The notes under the pieces are model-generated. The model searched no databases. It was not told the origin of the DNA and saw nothing but the letters and a program-made list of their open reading frames with translations. A DNA stretch of 64,000 nt from Puerhibacterium puerhi (GTDB taxonomy: Bacteria > Actinomycetota > Actinomycetes > Actinomycetales > Cellulomonadaceae). Shown here piece after piece: positions 1-8,876 of this stretch (its first letter is position 1; each line of letters begins with the position of its first letter). Both the position numbers and the translations under genes were made by a program. The stretch covers positions 42,921 to 106,920 of the forward strand of contig NZ_WUWN01000010.1 in the NCBI RefSeq assembly GCF_009846865.1, read 5' to 3'.

Positions 1-609
1 CTGCTGGTAGACCAGGAACATCGCGAACGCGCTGCCCATCCCGGGCAGGATCAGGCCGGCGTAGGTGTTGAGCCAGCCCAGCTCGCCCACGGTGATGTAG
101 TTGACCAGCAGCGTCACGTGGCCCGGCAGCATCAGCGAGCCGAGCACCAGCACGAACACGGCCTTCTTGAACCGGAACCGCACGAACGCGAAGGCGTAGG
201 CGGACAGGATCGCGCAACCCATCTCCAGGACGGTGCCGACGCCGGTGGTGATGATCGAGTTGACGAAGAACCGGTCGAACGGCGCGGCCCGCCAGGCCTC
301 GGCGAAGTTCGACCACTCGAGGCTGGAGGGCAACCAGCGCAGGGGCCAGGCGTAGATGTCGGACTCGGGCTTCACCGCCGAGCTGAACAGCCAGTAGACC
401 GGGACGACGAACAGCAGCAGCACGAGCGCCAGCAGCACGTACTGGACGATCGTCAGCGGCAGCGGACGGCGGGTCACCGCCGAGCCGGGGCCCGAGGTGG
501 TGGTGCTGCGCCGGCGGCCGGAGCCCCTGCCGGCGCCTCTGCCGGCGCTCGCGGCAGGCGTGGTGGGCGCGGCGTCGGCCGGCGCGGTGGGGGTGACGAC
601 GGCGCTCAC
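1..609 (-). CDS. Carbohydrate ABC transporter permease, MalG/UgpE type (partial, C-terminus outside window)
   Basis: This is the inner-membrane permease of a sugar importer and the partner of the permease encoded just upstream. About 203 residues are visible. A Pro/Ala/Arg-rich cytoplasmic tail fills roughly residues 1-48 and the first membrane helix lies at about 53-73. The text that follows is typical of the family, with an 'AWPLRW' periplasmic patch, a conserved NSI and a helix containing LPGHVTLL. The gene runs off the left edge before the EAA loop. The GTG start overlaps the stop of the upstream permease (GTGA), so the two are translationally coupled. The substrate cannot be told from sequence; no binding protein or ATPase is visible on this side. 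Confidence 0.85.
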   Translation of the reverse strand, partial: MSAVVTPTAPADAAPTTPAASAGRGAGRGSGRRRSTTTSGPGSAVTRRPLPLTIVQYVLLALVLLLFVVPVYWLFSSAVKPESDIYAWPLRWLPSSLEWSNFAEAWRAAPFDRFFVNSIITTGVGTVLEMGCAILSAYAFAFVRFRFKKAVFVLVLGSLMLPGHVTLLVNYITVGELGWLNTYAGLILPGMGSAFAMFLVYQQ

Positions 610-1643
610 GAGTAGTGCACCTTCCTCTCGGCGAAGCGGGTCTGCAGGACGGTGACCACCATGAGGATCACGAACAGCACCGTGGCCGCGGCGGCGGACG
701 AGCCGATGTCGAACCGCAGGAAGGCCTGGTCGTAGACCATCCAGGTGAGGGTCGTCGAGGAGACCCCGGGCCCGCCGGAGGTGAGGATGGCGATGATGTC
801 GAAGGCCTGGGCGCTGGTGATGATGCCGGTCAGCAGCAGGAAGTAGGTGACCGGGCTGAGCAGCGGCAGCGTCATGCTGCGGAAGAGCTTCCAGCCGTGC
901 GCGCCGTCCAGCGACGCCGCCTCGAAGAGGTCCTTCGGCAGGTCGAGGATCGCGGTGTAGTAGATGATCGCGACGAACCCGAGGCGCTGCCAGGCGTAGG
1001 CGACGGTGATCGCCCACAGCGACCAGTCCGACGTCGTCGTCCACTGCGGGGAGTCGGCGCCGAAGGCGTTGAACGCCAGGCGGCTGAGGCCGTAGGTGGG
1101 GTCGAACATGAACAGCCACACGATGCCGACGGCAGCGCCCGGCAGCATGTGCGGGGCGAACGTCATGGTCCGTGTCAGGCCGGCGAACCGCAGCCTGCGC
1201 GACAGCAGGTAGCCGATGCCGAGGCCGCCCACCAGCGTGCCGCCGACGGTGACCGCGGTGAAGACGCCGGTGTTGGCCAGCACGGTGCCGAACTCCGGGT
1301 CCTGGAGCAGGTCCACGTAGTTCTGCAGGCCGACGAAGACCGGCGACGGGGAGATGAAGTCCCAGTCCATGAGGCTCAGGACGACGTTGTAGATCGTCGG
1401 CCAGTACGAGAACACCAGGATCGCGGCCAGGTTCGGGGCGACCAGCGCGGCGAACAGCAGGCCCTCGCGCAGCCCGCGGCGGCGGCGGGCGCGGCGACGC
1501 TCGGCCGACGGGGCCGGCACGGGCGAGGCGGACGACGGCGCGGTGCGGGCGGCGCTCGCGGTGCCGGCCGGGACCTGCGGCCCGCCGACGTCGGGCCGCG
1601 TGGGCGCGGCCGGTGCAGCAACGGTGTGGGTCACGGGCCACAT
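606..1643 (-). CDS. Carbohydrate ABC transporter permease, MalF/UgpA type
   Basis: This 345-residue inner-membrane permease probably forms a heterodimer with the downstream MalG-type protein to import a sugar or oligosaccharide. Residues 1-60 are a Pro/Ala/Arg-rich cytoplasmic tail and the first membrane helix is at about 61-90. The EAA loop that docks on the ATPase is clear at about 240-260 (EAASLDGAHGW followed by TLPLLSP). The ATG start has no strong ribosome site, so an internal GTG at codon 4 is equally possible. A 15-bp tandem repeat lies upstream, between this gene and the previous one. Confidence 0.9.
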   Translation of the reverse strand: MWPVTHTVAAPAAPTRPDVGGPQVPAGTASAARTAPSSASPVPAPSAERRRARRRRGLREGLLFAALVAPNLAAILVFSYWPTIYNVVLSLMDWDFISPSPVFVGLQNYVDLLQDPEFGTVLANTGVFTAVTVGGTLVGGLGIGYLLSRRLRFAGLTRTMTFAPHMLPGAAVGIVWLFMFDPTYGLSRLAFNAFGADSPQWTTTSDWSLWAITVAYAWQRLGFVAIIYYTAILDLPKDLFEAASLDGAHGWKLFRSMTLPLLSPVTYFLLLTGIITSAQAFDIIAILTSGGPGVSSTTLTWMVYDQAFLRFDIGSSAAAATVLFVILMVVTVLQTRFAERKVHYS

Positions 1644-1751
1644 TCGACGGGTCGGCGGTTGCGGGCAGCCGACCGGCAGGCGAACCGGCGCGGAAGCGGC
1701 GGGGAAGGGTCCGGGAAGGTCCGGCGACGCCGGGTCGAACGGCAGGTGGAC

Positions 1752-1807
1752 GTCAGGCGGTGGGGCGTCCGGCGGTGGGGCGTCAGGCGGTGGGGCGTCA
1801 GGCGGGG
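1752..1807. repeat. 15-bp tandem repeat, about 3.7 copies
   Basis: Units of gtcaggcggtggggc start at 1752, 1767, 1782 and 1797; the last is partial. One unit has a single change (gtccgg). The last unit contains the stop codon of the reductase gene, so the array runs from the end of that gene into the upstream region of the permease pair. It could be an operator array or a simple slippage product. Confidence 0.85.
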
Positions 1808-2796
1808 CGGCCGTCGAGCGCGCGCAGCACCTCGGCCTCCTGCGCCGCCGTCAGGCCCGTCACCGTGGCGCGCGGCGTGGCCCGCAGCCACGCCAGCGTG
1901 TCCCGGGCGGTCTCGGCGACCGGCCGCGGCCGCAGCCCGGCCGCGAGGGACGCGGCGACGTCGTGCCCCACGATGCCGTCGTACTGCGGGCGGGGCAGCC
2001 ACAGCGGCAGCGAGCGCTCCCCGGACCAGGGCGCCACCCCGGCGGCCTCGAGCGCGGCGTGCGACGCCCACCGCCAGGCCGGCGCCGCGCCGCACCCGGC
2101 GGCGACCTCGGCCAGCAGGTCGCCGAGCGGCACCGGCGGCGCCACCCCGTCGTAGACGCCGTCGGCGCGGGCCTCGGCGAGGTCGACGAGCCAGGCCGCG
2201 AGGTCGCGCACGTCGACCAGCTGGACGGCGTCGGACGGGTCGCCGGGTGCCAGCACCTGCGCGCCTGGCTCGTACGCCGCCCGCGCCAGGCGCGCCACCC
2301 AGTACGCGAACCGCCCCGACGGGTCGCCGGGCCCGGCGATCAGGCCCGGTCGCACCACGGTGCTGCTCGCGGTGCCGGCGCGGACGGCCTCCTCGCACGC
2401 CACCTTCATGCCGCCGTAGGCGGCGGGGTCGAGGCTGTCGAGGTCCTCGCCGACCGCCGGCCGCAGCGGCAGCGTGCCCGGGCCTCCACCGGGCGTCGCC
2501 TCGTCGGCGTAGACGTTGATCGTCGAGACGAAGACCCAGTGCGCGTCCGGCAGGGCGGCGACCGCCGTGCGCACGTGCGAGGGCTTGCGGGCGACGTCGA
2601 CGACGGCGTCGAACCGCTCGGCGGCGAGCGCCGCCGGCAGCCCGGCGTCGCGGTCGGCGACGACGTGCCGCACCCCGGGCGGGACCGCGCCCGAGACGCC
2701 GCGGCTCACGGCCACGACGTCGTGGCCGCGAGCGAGCGCCGCCGTCGCGACGGCCTTCGAGAGGAACACGGTCCCGCCGAGCACCAGGAGCTTCAT
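1798..2796 (-). CDS. NAD(P)-binding epimerase/reductase of the extended SDR family
   Basis: This 332-residue protein has a Rossmann start (KLLVLGGTVFLSKAV) that is a variant of the usual GxxGxxG, found in an actinobacterial reductase subgroup. A serine-threonine stretch (VFVSTINVY) at about 89-97 is followed by a YGGMK active-site-like Tyr-Lys pair. Nucleotide-sugar or isoflavone-reductase-like chemistry is possible, but the substrate is not evident. The C-terminus is typical of the family. It is read in the same direction as the phosphodiesterase upstream and the permeases downstream, with gaps of tens to about 150 bp, so co-transcription is uncertain. Confidence 0.75.
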   Translation of the reverse strand: MKLLVLGGTVFLSKAVATAALARGHDVVAVSRGVSGAVPPGVRHVVADRDAGLPAALAAERFDAVVDVARKPSHVRTAVAALPDAHWVFVSTINVYADEATPGGGPGTLPLRPAVGEDLDSLDPAAYGGMKVACEEAVRAGTASSTVVRPGLIAGPGDPSGRFAYWVARLARAAYEPGAQVLAPGDPSDAVQLVDVRDLAAWLVDLAEARADGVYDGVAPPVPLGDLLAEVAAGCGAAPAWRWASHAALEAAGVAPWSGERSLPLWLPRPQYDGIVGHDVAASLAAGLRPRPVAETARDTLAWLRATPRATVTGLTAAQEAEVLRALDGRPA

Positions 2797-2842
2797 GCGC
2801 CCACCCTGGCGGCCTGCCGGGCGCGGTGGCGAGCGGTGTCGC

Positions 2843-3682
2843 TCAGGGCAGAAGCCGCGCCTCGGCCGGGGTCGCGGGCGTCGGTGCTGCCGCCGTCGCC
2901 CGGCCCTCGAGCCAGCCGGCCAGGCGGTCGGGCCGGTCGGTGATGACGGCGTCGACGCCGGCCGCGAGCACGCCGGCCCACTGCTCGGCGTCGTTGGCCG
3001 TCCACGTCATGACCCGCAGGCCGGCGTCGTGCAGCCGCTGCACCAGCGCCGGGTCCTCCAGCACCATCCCGACGTACGGGTTGCACGCGACCACCTCGAG
3101 CTCGGCCGCCACCTCGAGCAGGCGGTCCCACTGCTGGTGCACCAGCCAGCCGCGCGGCAGGTGAGGCGCGACGTCGCGCAGCGCCGCGACGGTCTCCGGG
3201 TGGAACGACTGCACCACGACCCGGTCGGCCAGGCCGGCGACGTCGATCGCGTCGGTCACCGTGCGGGCGTCGTCGGCCGCCCACGAGCCCTTGAGCTCCA
3301 GCAGCAGGTCGGTGCCGGGCCGGGCCGCGAGCAGGTCGAGCACCTCGGCGAACGTCGGGATGCGCTGGCCGGCGTACGCGGGGGAGAAGGTCACGCCGGC
3401 GTCGAGCGCGCGCAGCGCCCCGAGCGCCAGCCCGGCCACCGCCCCCGTGCCGTCGGTCGTGGCGTCGACCGTGTCGTCGTGGATGACCACGACCTCGCCG
3501 TCCGCGGTGAGCTGGACGTCGATCTCCACCGCGTGCGCCTGCGCGCGCCACGCCGACTCGAGGGCCGCGAGCGTGTTCTGCGGGGCGACGGAGGAGTTGC
3601 CGCGGTGGGCGATCACGACCGGCGAGGCGGAGCCTGTCGGGGCGGGGCCGGGGGAGGAGAGGGACGGCAGCAGCGTGGTCAC
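2843..3682 (-). CDS. Glycerophosphodiester phosphodiesterase (GDPD family)
   Basis: This 279-residue protein hydrolyses glycerophosphodiesters to glycerol-3-phosphate and an alcohol. All the classic motifs are present: HRG at 26-28, an NT pair at 36-37 (PQNTLAALE), the metal site EID at 53-55, HDD at 68-70, and LLLELKG further on. There is no signal peptide, so it is cytoplasmic like UgpQ rather than periplasmic like GlpQ. The permeases downstream could belong to a related uptake route, but the reductase gene lies between them. Confidence 0.9.
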   Translation of the reverse strand: MTTLLPSLSSPGPAPTGSASPVVIAHRGNSSVAPQNTLAALESAWRAQAHAVEIDVQLTADGEVVVIHDDTVDATTDGTGAVAGLALGALRALDAGVTFSPAYAGQRIPTFAEVLDLLAARPGTDLLLELKGSWAADDARTVTDAIDVAGLADRVVVQSFHPETVAALRDVAPHLPRGWLVHQQWDRLLEVAAELEVVACNPYVGMVLEDPALVQRLHDAGLRVMTWTANDAEQWAGVLAAGVDAVITDRPDRLAGWLEGRATAAAPTPATPAEARLLP

Positions 3683-4283
3683 GCCCCCACGCTAGGGGCC
3701 GCGGCGGTGCGGGACAGGTCGTGGCGGCGCGCCGCGGGCCGATGTTCGCCGAGGCTTCACGCGGACGTCGGCGGGCTGTCACCGGACGCACGGACGGTCG
3801 CCCGCGGCGGCCCAGACCGCTCGTTGCCCCGAGCGCTCAGCGCACTGACCTGCAGCGACGGCCGACGGCAGGCACTTTTGAGGAGAACCGGGGAACTTTC
3901 ACCCGGCAGGCGTCCGGATTCAACCTTGTGGCCCCGGTCACCACCCACGTCTACTGGTCGCACCACGTCGCAAGGAGCAGGCGCCAGGGGGGCGCAGGCC
4001 GGCTCGAGAAAACGCCGCACGGTTCGGCGTCACCCATCCGGTCCACCCGTCACAGGGGCACCCCATGAGCTCTCGCCGCCACCCCCCGCCTCCGCCCGGC
4101 GCGCCGCACCCGCGCGGCACCTGCCGAGCGTGGCGGTCGCCGGCCGTCCCGCGCAGCCGCCGGGCGAGCTGAGCCGCCCCGTCCCACCACCCTCCGGCCG
4201 ACACGGCCGCCCGCGCAGCGCGGAGCCCCTGGCTCCTGGCGCGCCGGGCCCGCGTCGCCGCCGTCCCGTCCGAAGGAACCTCC
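3683..4283. other. Gene-free region upstream of the polysaccharide genes
   Basis: No convincing gene is present. The stretch probably holds the divergent promoters of the phosphodiesterase (leftward) and the sugar transferase (rightward) plus a long 5' leader for the latter. A GGAAC at 3892-3896 followed by CGTC at 3911-3914 loosely resembles an extracytoplasmic-function sigma promoter, but the spacing is short. The clear element is the GAAGGA ribosome site at 4272-4277 for the next gene. A 36-codon ATG frame near 4065 has no ribosome site and is not called. Confidence 0.5.
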
Positions 4284-5783
4284 ATGGTTGTCGAGAAGGA
4301 CTTCGTGCGCCCAAAAACGGGTGCGCAACCGCCCACCCGGGCACGAGTGCGGTCGCTCTCCGCCCGTGTCTGGGAGCGTGCGGTGCGACGCCGCGTCGCG
4401 CTGACGGACGCGGGCGCCGTCGCCATCACGCTCACCGTGGCCTACGTGCTGCGGTTCGAGCAGATCGGCCTGGGTGGCGCCGCCACCCTGCACGTGCGCG
4501 ACGAGTACGTGCTGATCTCCGTGGTCATGTTCCTGACCTGGCTCGCCGCGCTGCGCTTCGGCGAGGCCCACGACCCCAAGCTCATGGGCACCGACCCGCA
4601 CGAGTACCTGCGGGTCACCAACATCACGCTCGCGTACTTCGGGGCCGTCGCCGTCGTCGCCTACCTGCTGCGCTACGACCTGGCGCGCGGGTACGTGGCG
4701 ATCGCCATGCCCCTGGGCCTGGTGCTGCTCAACGTGGGGCGCCTGGTCCACCGGCGGCTGCTCGAGACCGAGCGGCGGTCCGGCCGGCACATCACGCGGG
4801 CCCTCGTGGTCGGCGGTCGCGACAGCGTCACCCAGCTGGTGGACGAGCTGGGCCGCGACTCGCGCGTGGTGCTGGAGACCGTCGCGGCGTGCGTGCCGGG
4901 CGGCGCGATCGGGCCGTACGAGGAGGTGCGGGGCGTGCCCGTCGTCGGCGACGTCCCGGACGCCGCCGAGCGGGCCCGCGCCCTGGGCGCCGACGCCGTG
5001 ATCGTCACGAGCTGCGACATGGTGACGCCGCGGTCGGTCAAGCGCCTGGCGTGGGACCTGGAGTCCGTCGGGGCGGACCTCATCCTGGCGCCCGCGCTGA
5101 CCGACGTCGCCGGGCCGCGCGTGCGGACGCGGCCGGTGGCCGGCCTGCCGCTGATGCACGTCGAGGCGCCCGGGTACACGGGGCCGCAGCTTGTGGTCAA
5201 GCGCACCTTCGACCTGGTCGGCGCCGCCGCGCTGCTGGTGGTCCTGGCCGTGCCCCTCGCCGTGATCGCGCTCGCCGTGCTGCTGGCGAGCCCGGGGCCG
5301 GTGCTGTTCGCGCAGGAGCGCATCGGCCTGGGCGGGCGGCCGTTCACGATGTACAAGTTCCGCTCGATGGTGCCGGACGCCGAGGCGCGGCTCGAGAGCA
5401 TCCGCATCCTCGACGAGGGCAACGGGCTGCTGTTCAAGATGAAGGAGGACCCGCGGGTCACCCGCGTGGGCAGGTTCCTGCGCCGCTACTCCCTCGACGA
5501 GCTGCCGCAGCTGTTCAACGTGCTCACCGGCTCCATGAGCCTGGTGGGGCCGCGCCCGCAGCTGCCCCGCGAGGTCGCGATGCACGACGGCGAGATCGGT
5601 CGCCGGCTGCTGGTGCGCCCGGGGCTCACCGGCCTGTGGCAGGTCAAGGGCCGCTCGGACCTGTCCCTCGAGGAGAGCAAGCGGCTCGACCTCTACTACG
5701 TCGAGAACTGGAGCCCGCTCGTCGACATCAGCATCCTGCTCAAGACGTTCCGAGCGGTGGTGAGCCGTCGTGGCGCTTACTGA
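4284..5783 (+). CDS. Polyprenyl-phosphate sugar-1-phosphate transferase (initiating exopolysaccharide transferase)
   Basis: This 499-residue membrane enzyme moves a hexose-1-phosphate from a UDP-sugar to undecaprenyl phosphate, the first step of exopolysaccharide repeat-unit assembly. The N-terminal half has about four membrane helices (about 40-160) and a Rossmann-like cytoplasmic domain (about 168-290), as in WbaP/WbaJ. The catalytic transferase domain begins with KRTFD at 306 and a helix at about 311-335. It carries YKFRSM (357-362), the LDELPQLFN box (403-411), MSLVGPRP (417-424) and RPGLTGLWQV (444-453). The ATG has a GAAGGA ribosome site. The last 14 bases overlap the next glycosyltransferase gene, so the two are coupled. 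Confidence 0.93.
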   Translation: MVVEKDFVRPKTGAQPPTRARVRSLSARVWERAVRRRVALTDAGAVAITLTVAYVLRFEQIGLGGAATLHVRDEYVLISVVMFLTWLAALRFGEAHDPKLMGTDPHEYLRVTNITLAYFGAVAVVAYLLRYDLARGYVAIAMPLGLVLLNVGRLVHRRLLETERRSGRHITRALVVGGRDSVTQLVDELGRDSRVVLETVAACVPGGAIGPYEEVRGVPVVGDVPDAAERARALGADAVIVTSCDMVTPRSVKRLAWDLESVGADLILAPALTDVAGPRVRTRPVAGLPLMHVEAPGYTGPQLVVKRTFDLVGAAALLVVLAVPLAVIALAVLLASPGPVLFAQERIGLGGRPFTMYKFRSMVPDAEARLESIRILDEGNGLLFKMKEDPRVTRVGRFLRRYSLDELPQLFNVLTGSMSLVGPRPQLPREVAMHDGEIGRRLLVRPGLTGLWQVKGRSDLSLEESKRLDLYYVENWSPLVDISILLKTFRAVVSRRGAY

Positions 5784-6969
5784 CCTCGCCCGCGCGGGGA
5801 CCGCGCGCGACGCCGCGGCCACCACCGCCGACGCCCGGCCCGACGCCGTCCGCGGCGGGGGAGTGCTGGTGCACGAGTGGATCGAGCGCACCGGCGGCGC
5901 CGAGCGCGTCCTCGACCACCTGGTCGAGGAGTTCCCCGGGGCGCCGGTGGTGTGCCTGTGGGACGACGCGCCGGGGCGCTACCCGGGCACGACGGTGCGC
6001 GAGTCGGCGCTGGCGCGCACGCCGCTGCGGCGCCACAAGGCGCTGACCGCGCCGCTCATGCCCTCGGTGTGGCACGGGCGCTGGTCCGGCGTCGAGGACC
6101 CCGAGTGGGTGCTGGCGACCAGCCACTCCTTCGGGCACCACTTCTGCACCGGCCCGGCCGCGCGCGGCGCGCGCACCCTCGCGTACGTGCACACCCCGGC
6201 CCGGTTCCTGTGGGCGCCGGAGAGCGACCCGCGCGGGCGGCACCCCGTCGTCGGCCTGGCCGCCCCCGCGCTGCGGCACGTGGACCGCCGCCGCGCCCGG
6301 CGCCTGGACGACCTCGCGGCGAACAGCCGGTACGTCCGCGCCCGCATCGCCCTGAGCTGGGGGCGCGACGCGCGGGTCATCTACCCCCCGGTGGACGTGG
6401 CGGCGCTGACCCGGGTCGCCGACTGGGCGGACGAGGTGACCGGGGCCGAGCGCGCCGTCGTCGACTCCCTGCCGCCGACGTACGTCCTGGGCGCCTCGCG
6501 CCTGGTGGCGTACAAGCGGCTGGACCTGGTGATCCGGGCGGGGGAGGCGGCGGGGCTGCCGGTGCTGCTCGTCGGCGAGGGGCCGCAGGCCGGCCGGCTG
6601 GCGGAGCTCGCCGCCGCGGCGTCCGTGCCGGTGCGGTTCCTCGGGGCGGTGTCGGACGCGTTGCTGCGGCTGCTCATGCAGCGGGCGCTGGCGTACGTGT
6701 TCCCGCCGGTCGAGGACTTCGGGATCCTGCCCGTCGAGGCCATGGCGCTCGGGGCGCCCACGGTGGTGAACGCCGAGGGCGGGGCCCGCGAGAGCGTCGA
6801 GCGGCTCGGCCTCGGCGTCGTCGCCGAGAGCCTCGACGACGCCGGCCTGCGCCGCGCCGTCGAGGCCGCCGCCGCCCTGCCGCGCGCCGACGTCAGTGCG
6901 CTGGCCGAGCGGACCTTCGGTGTCCGTCGCTTCCGTCGCGAGGTGCGCGACTGGGTCGACGGGGGATAG
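5770..6969 (+). CDS. Glycosyltransferase, GT4 family (GT-B fold)
   Basis: This 399-residue protein probably adds the second sugar to the lipid-linked primer made by the preceding enzyme. The N-terminal domain starts after about 35 variable residues with VLVHEWIERTGGAE. The donor-binding half begins near LGASRLVAYKRLDLVI and includes LLVGEGPQ. The conserved acidic motif FGILPVEAMALGAP carries the paired glutamate region of retaining GT4 enzymes. The GTG start lies inside the end of the sugar-transferase gene. A hairpin follows the stop codon, so this is the end of the transcript. Confidence 0.9.
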   Translation: MALTDLARAGTARDAAATTADARPDAVRGGGVLVHEWIERTGGAERVLDHLVEEFPGAPVVCLWDDAPGRYPGTTVRESALARTPLRRHKALTAPLMPSVWHGRWSGVEDPEWVLATSHSFGHHFCTGPAARGARTLAYVHTPARFLWAPESDPRGRHPVVGLAAPALRHVDRRRARRLDDLAANSRYVRARIALSWGRDARVIYPPVDVAALTRVADWADEVTGAERAVVDSLPPTYVLGASRLVAYKRLDLVIRAGEAAGLPVLLVGEGPQAGRLAELAAAASVPVRFLGAVSDALLRLLMQRALAYVFPPVEDFGILPVEAMALGAPTVVNAEGGARESVERLGLGVVAESLDDAGLRRAVEAAAALPRADVSALAERTFGVRRFRREVRDWVDGG

Positions 6970-7054
6970 CTCCGGTCGCCTTCGGGCGTCCGGTGCACCG
7001 CGCCGGTCGGGCAGCCATACCCCCCTGGGCAGCCCGGCCGGCGTCGGTGTTCCT

Positions 7055-7073
7055 GGCGCCGGTCACCGGCGCC
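7055..7073. terminator. Hairpin between convergent genes
   Basis: An 8-bp perfect stem (ggcgccgg / ccggcgcc) with a TCA loop sits between the rightward glycosyltransferase and the leftward dehydrogenase. There is no U-tract, which is usual in high-GC actinobacteria. Confidence 0.6.
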
Positions 7074-7083
7074 GACGGCCTCG

Positions 7084-7119
7084 GCGCCTCAGGCGTGCGG
7101 CGCGCCTCAGGCGTGCGGC
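7084..7119. repeat. 18-bp tandem duplication at the stop codon of the dehydrogenase gene
   Basis: The 18-bp unit gcgcctcaggcgtgcggc occurs twice with no spacer. The right copy holds the real stop and the last codons of the dehydrogenase; the left copy repeats them after the stop. The length is a multiple of three, so the duplicate would also be in frame. Confidence 0.9.
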
Positions 7120-8159
7120 ACGACGACGGCGCGGCCGCTCAGCTCGCCGGCCTCGAGGCGGCGGTAGGCGTCGAGCGCGTCGTCCATGGCGAACCGCTCG
7201 ACGTGCGGCGTGATCTGGCCGGCCTTGTACATGGCCACGACCTCGTAGAGCTCCTCGATGGTGCCCCAGTAGGTGTTGGTGAGCTCGGCCTCGTACGGGT
7301 TGCCGAAGAAGGACCAGTCCACGGTGCCGTTGGCCACGCCGACGACGGTGATGCGGCCCTGGCGCGCCACCACCTGCTGGGCGGTGCGGATCGTGGGGGC
7401 GGCGCCGACGAAGTCGAACACGGCGTCCACGCCGCGGCCGCCGGTGAGCTCGCGGATCGCCTCGACCTGGCCCTCGCCGCCGGGGACGGTGACCGCGCCG
7501 GCCGCCGCCGCGCGCTCCATGGCGTCGGCCTTCATGTCGGTGGCGACGACGGTGGCGCCGGTGAGCGCGGTGAGGATCTGCACGGCGATCTGGCCGAGGC
7601 CGCCGAGGCCGATGACCAGGGCGGTGCGGCCGCCGCCGGCGAGCTTCGGCAGGGCGAGCTTGATCGCGTGGTACGGCGTCAGGCCGGCGTCGCTCAGCGG
7701 CGCGGCGGCGACCGGGTCGGCGTCGCCGAGCGGCACGAGGTTGCGGGCCGGGACCGTCACGTACTCGGCCATGCCGCCGTCGCGGCCGATGCCGGTGGCG
7801 AGGTAGTCCATCGAGGCCACGTTGTGGCAGTAGGTGTCCTGGCCGCGCGAGCAGGCCGGGCAGTGGCCGCAGCCGATGGGGCCGTAGACCAGGTAGGCGC
7901 CGCCCTTCGCGAAGCCGTCCACGCCCGGGCCGACCTCCTCGACCCAGCCCGAGACCTCGTGGCCGAGCACGAAGGCCGGCGGGATGGAGCCGGGACCGTC
8001 CGGGGTGAACTCCTTGTAGATGCTGACGTCCGAGTGGCACGCGCCCGACCCGGCGACCTTCAGCAGCACCTCGCCGGGGCCCGGTGTCGGGCGCTCGATC
8101 TCGGTGAGGGAGGGGAACGTCTGGAACTTCTCGAAGACGACGGCGCGCATCGTGCTCAC
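7107..8159 (-). CDS. Zinc-dependent alcohol dehydrogenase (MDR superfamily)
   Basis: This 350-residue cytoplasmic enzyme oxidises alcohols or reduces aldehydes with a nicotinamide cofactor. The catalytic zinc ligands C41 and H67 (GHEVSG) are visible. Four structural-zinc cysteines are at 97, 100, 103 and 111. The Rossmann motif GLGGLG is at 184-189, and an aspartate at 208 indicates NAD rather than NADP. Family members include aryl- and short-chain alcohol dehydrogenases; the substrate is not evident. The gene stands alone between two convergent or divergent neighbours. Confidence 0.9.
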   Translation of the reverse strand: MSTMRAVVFEKFQTFPSLTEIERPTPGPGEVLLKVAGSGACHSDVSIYKEFTPDGPGSIPPAFVLGHEVSGWVEEVGPGVDGFAKGGAYLVYGPIGCGHCPACSRGQDTYCHNVASMDYLATGIGRDGGMAEYVTVPARNLVPLGDADPVAAAPLSDAGLTPYHAIKLALPKLAGGGRTALVIGLGGLGQIAVQILTALTGATVVATDMKADAMERAAAAGAVTVPGGEGQVEAIRELTGGRGVDAVFDFVGAAPTIRTAQQVVARQGRITVVGVANGTVDWSFFGNPYEAELTNTYWGTIEELYEVVAMYKAGQITPHVERFAMDDALDAYRRLEAGELSGRAVVVPHA

Positions 8160-8394
8160 TGTCCTGGCCTTTCGTCGAAACCGCGGACGGACCGGGCGGC
8201 CCGCCCCCGCCGCCAGTATTCGCCCGGGCGGCGCCGGATCGGGTGAGCCGGGGGAGGTTTGTGAGCCGATTCACGACCGACTGGTCAGGGTGTCGTCCGG
8301 ATCGGGTGAGGCGTCGGGTGAGCCTCCGGGTGAAAAGCCGGGCGGGGCCCGGTGCCGGGCGGTCCGCGGTGCTCTGCGGCGCGATGCTGCGGTG

Positions 8395-8841
8395 ATGGGG
8401 GAGGAGCTCCGCCGGTACGTGCGCCTGGTGCTCGAGGTCGAGGTCGAGGTGGTCGACCCGACGGCGCTGCGCGCCGCAGTGCTCAAGAGCTCGTCCGACG
8501 CCGCGATCTGGGCCGCGGTGGAGCGTGCCGTCGCCGACCAGGCGGTCGCGGACGGGCCCCTGCGCGACCGCAACGAGCACGACGCCGCGTCGGCGGCCAC
8601 GCAGGCGCTCTGGGAGTCGCGGGCGTGGCCGATCTTCGCCCAGCGCCTGCGCGCGGCCGGGCTGTCGACCGTCGCGTACAGCAGCTTCGTGCCGCGCATC
8701 CGCAAGGACGACGACCCGGACACGTTCCGCGCCCTGCCCGAGATCCCCGCCCGGCGCAACGACGGCACGGTGCCGCGGGTCGTCGAGCGGTCGGCGTCGG
8801 TCGAGCCGGCGGACCCGCGGGAGGAGGACGGGCTGTCGTGA
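8395..8841 (+). CDS. Hypothetical protein, 148 residues
   Basis: I do not recognise this protein. It starts with charged EELRRYVRLVLEVEVEVV, contains a mixed alpha-helical middle (WPIFAQRLRAAGL), and ends in a polar tail. No signal peptide, membrane segment or metal motif is visible. ATG 8395 (or GTG 8392) has no clear ribosome site. Codon use is strongly GC at third positions, which supports real coding. The 200 bp upstream carry four CGGGTGA boxes. A 17-bp tandem duplication covers its stop codon. Confidence 0.6.
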   Translation: MGEELRRYVRLVLEVEVEVVDPTALRAAVLKSSSDAAIWAAVERAVADQAVADGPLRDRNEHDAASAATQALWESRAWPIFAQRLRAAGLSTVAYSSFVPRIRKDDDPDTFRALPEIPARRNDGTVPRVVERSASVEPADPREEDGLS

Positions 8842-8865
8842 CCGCCGCGCTGTCGTGACCGCCGC
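8832..8865. repeat. 17-bp tandem duplication at a stop codon
   Basis: The unit gctgtcgtgaccgccgc occurs twice without a spacer. The first copy contains the TGA stop of the preceding gene. It is similar in size and placement to the duplication at the end of the dehydrogenase gene. Confidence 0.88.
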
Positions 8866-8876
8866 CTTGCGGGCGC

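Noticed and set aside
3892..3914. ECF-sigma promoter GGAAC...CGTC
   Set aside because: Spacing of 14 bp is shorter than the usual 15-17 and one match in a GC-rich strip is weak evidence.
4065..4175. 36-codon ATG frame in the gene-free strip
   Set aside because: No ribosome site, Pro/Arg-rich low-quality text, no coupling to the next gene.
615..6046. Long rightward frames over the permease and phosphodiesterase genes
   Set aside because: They are Arg/Pro/Gly-rich mirror frames caused by high GC; the leftward frames carry clear protein families.
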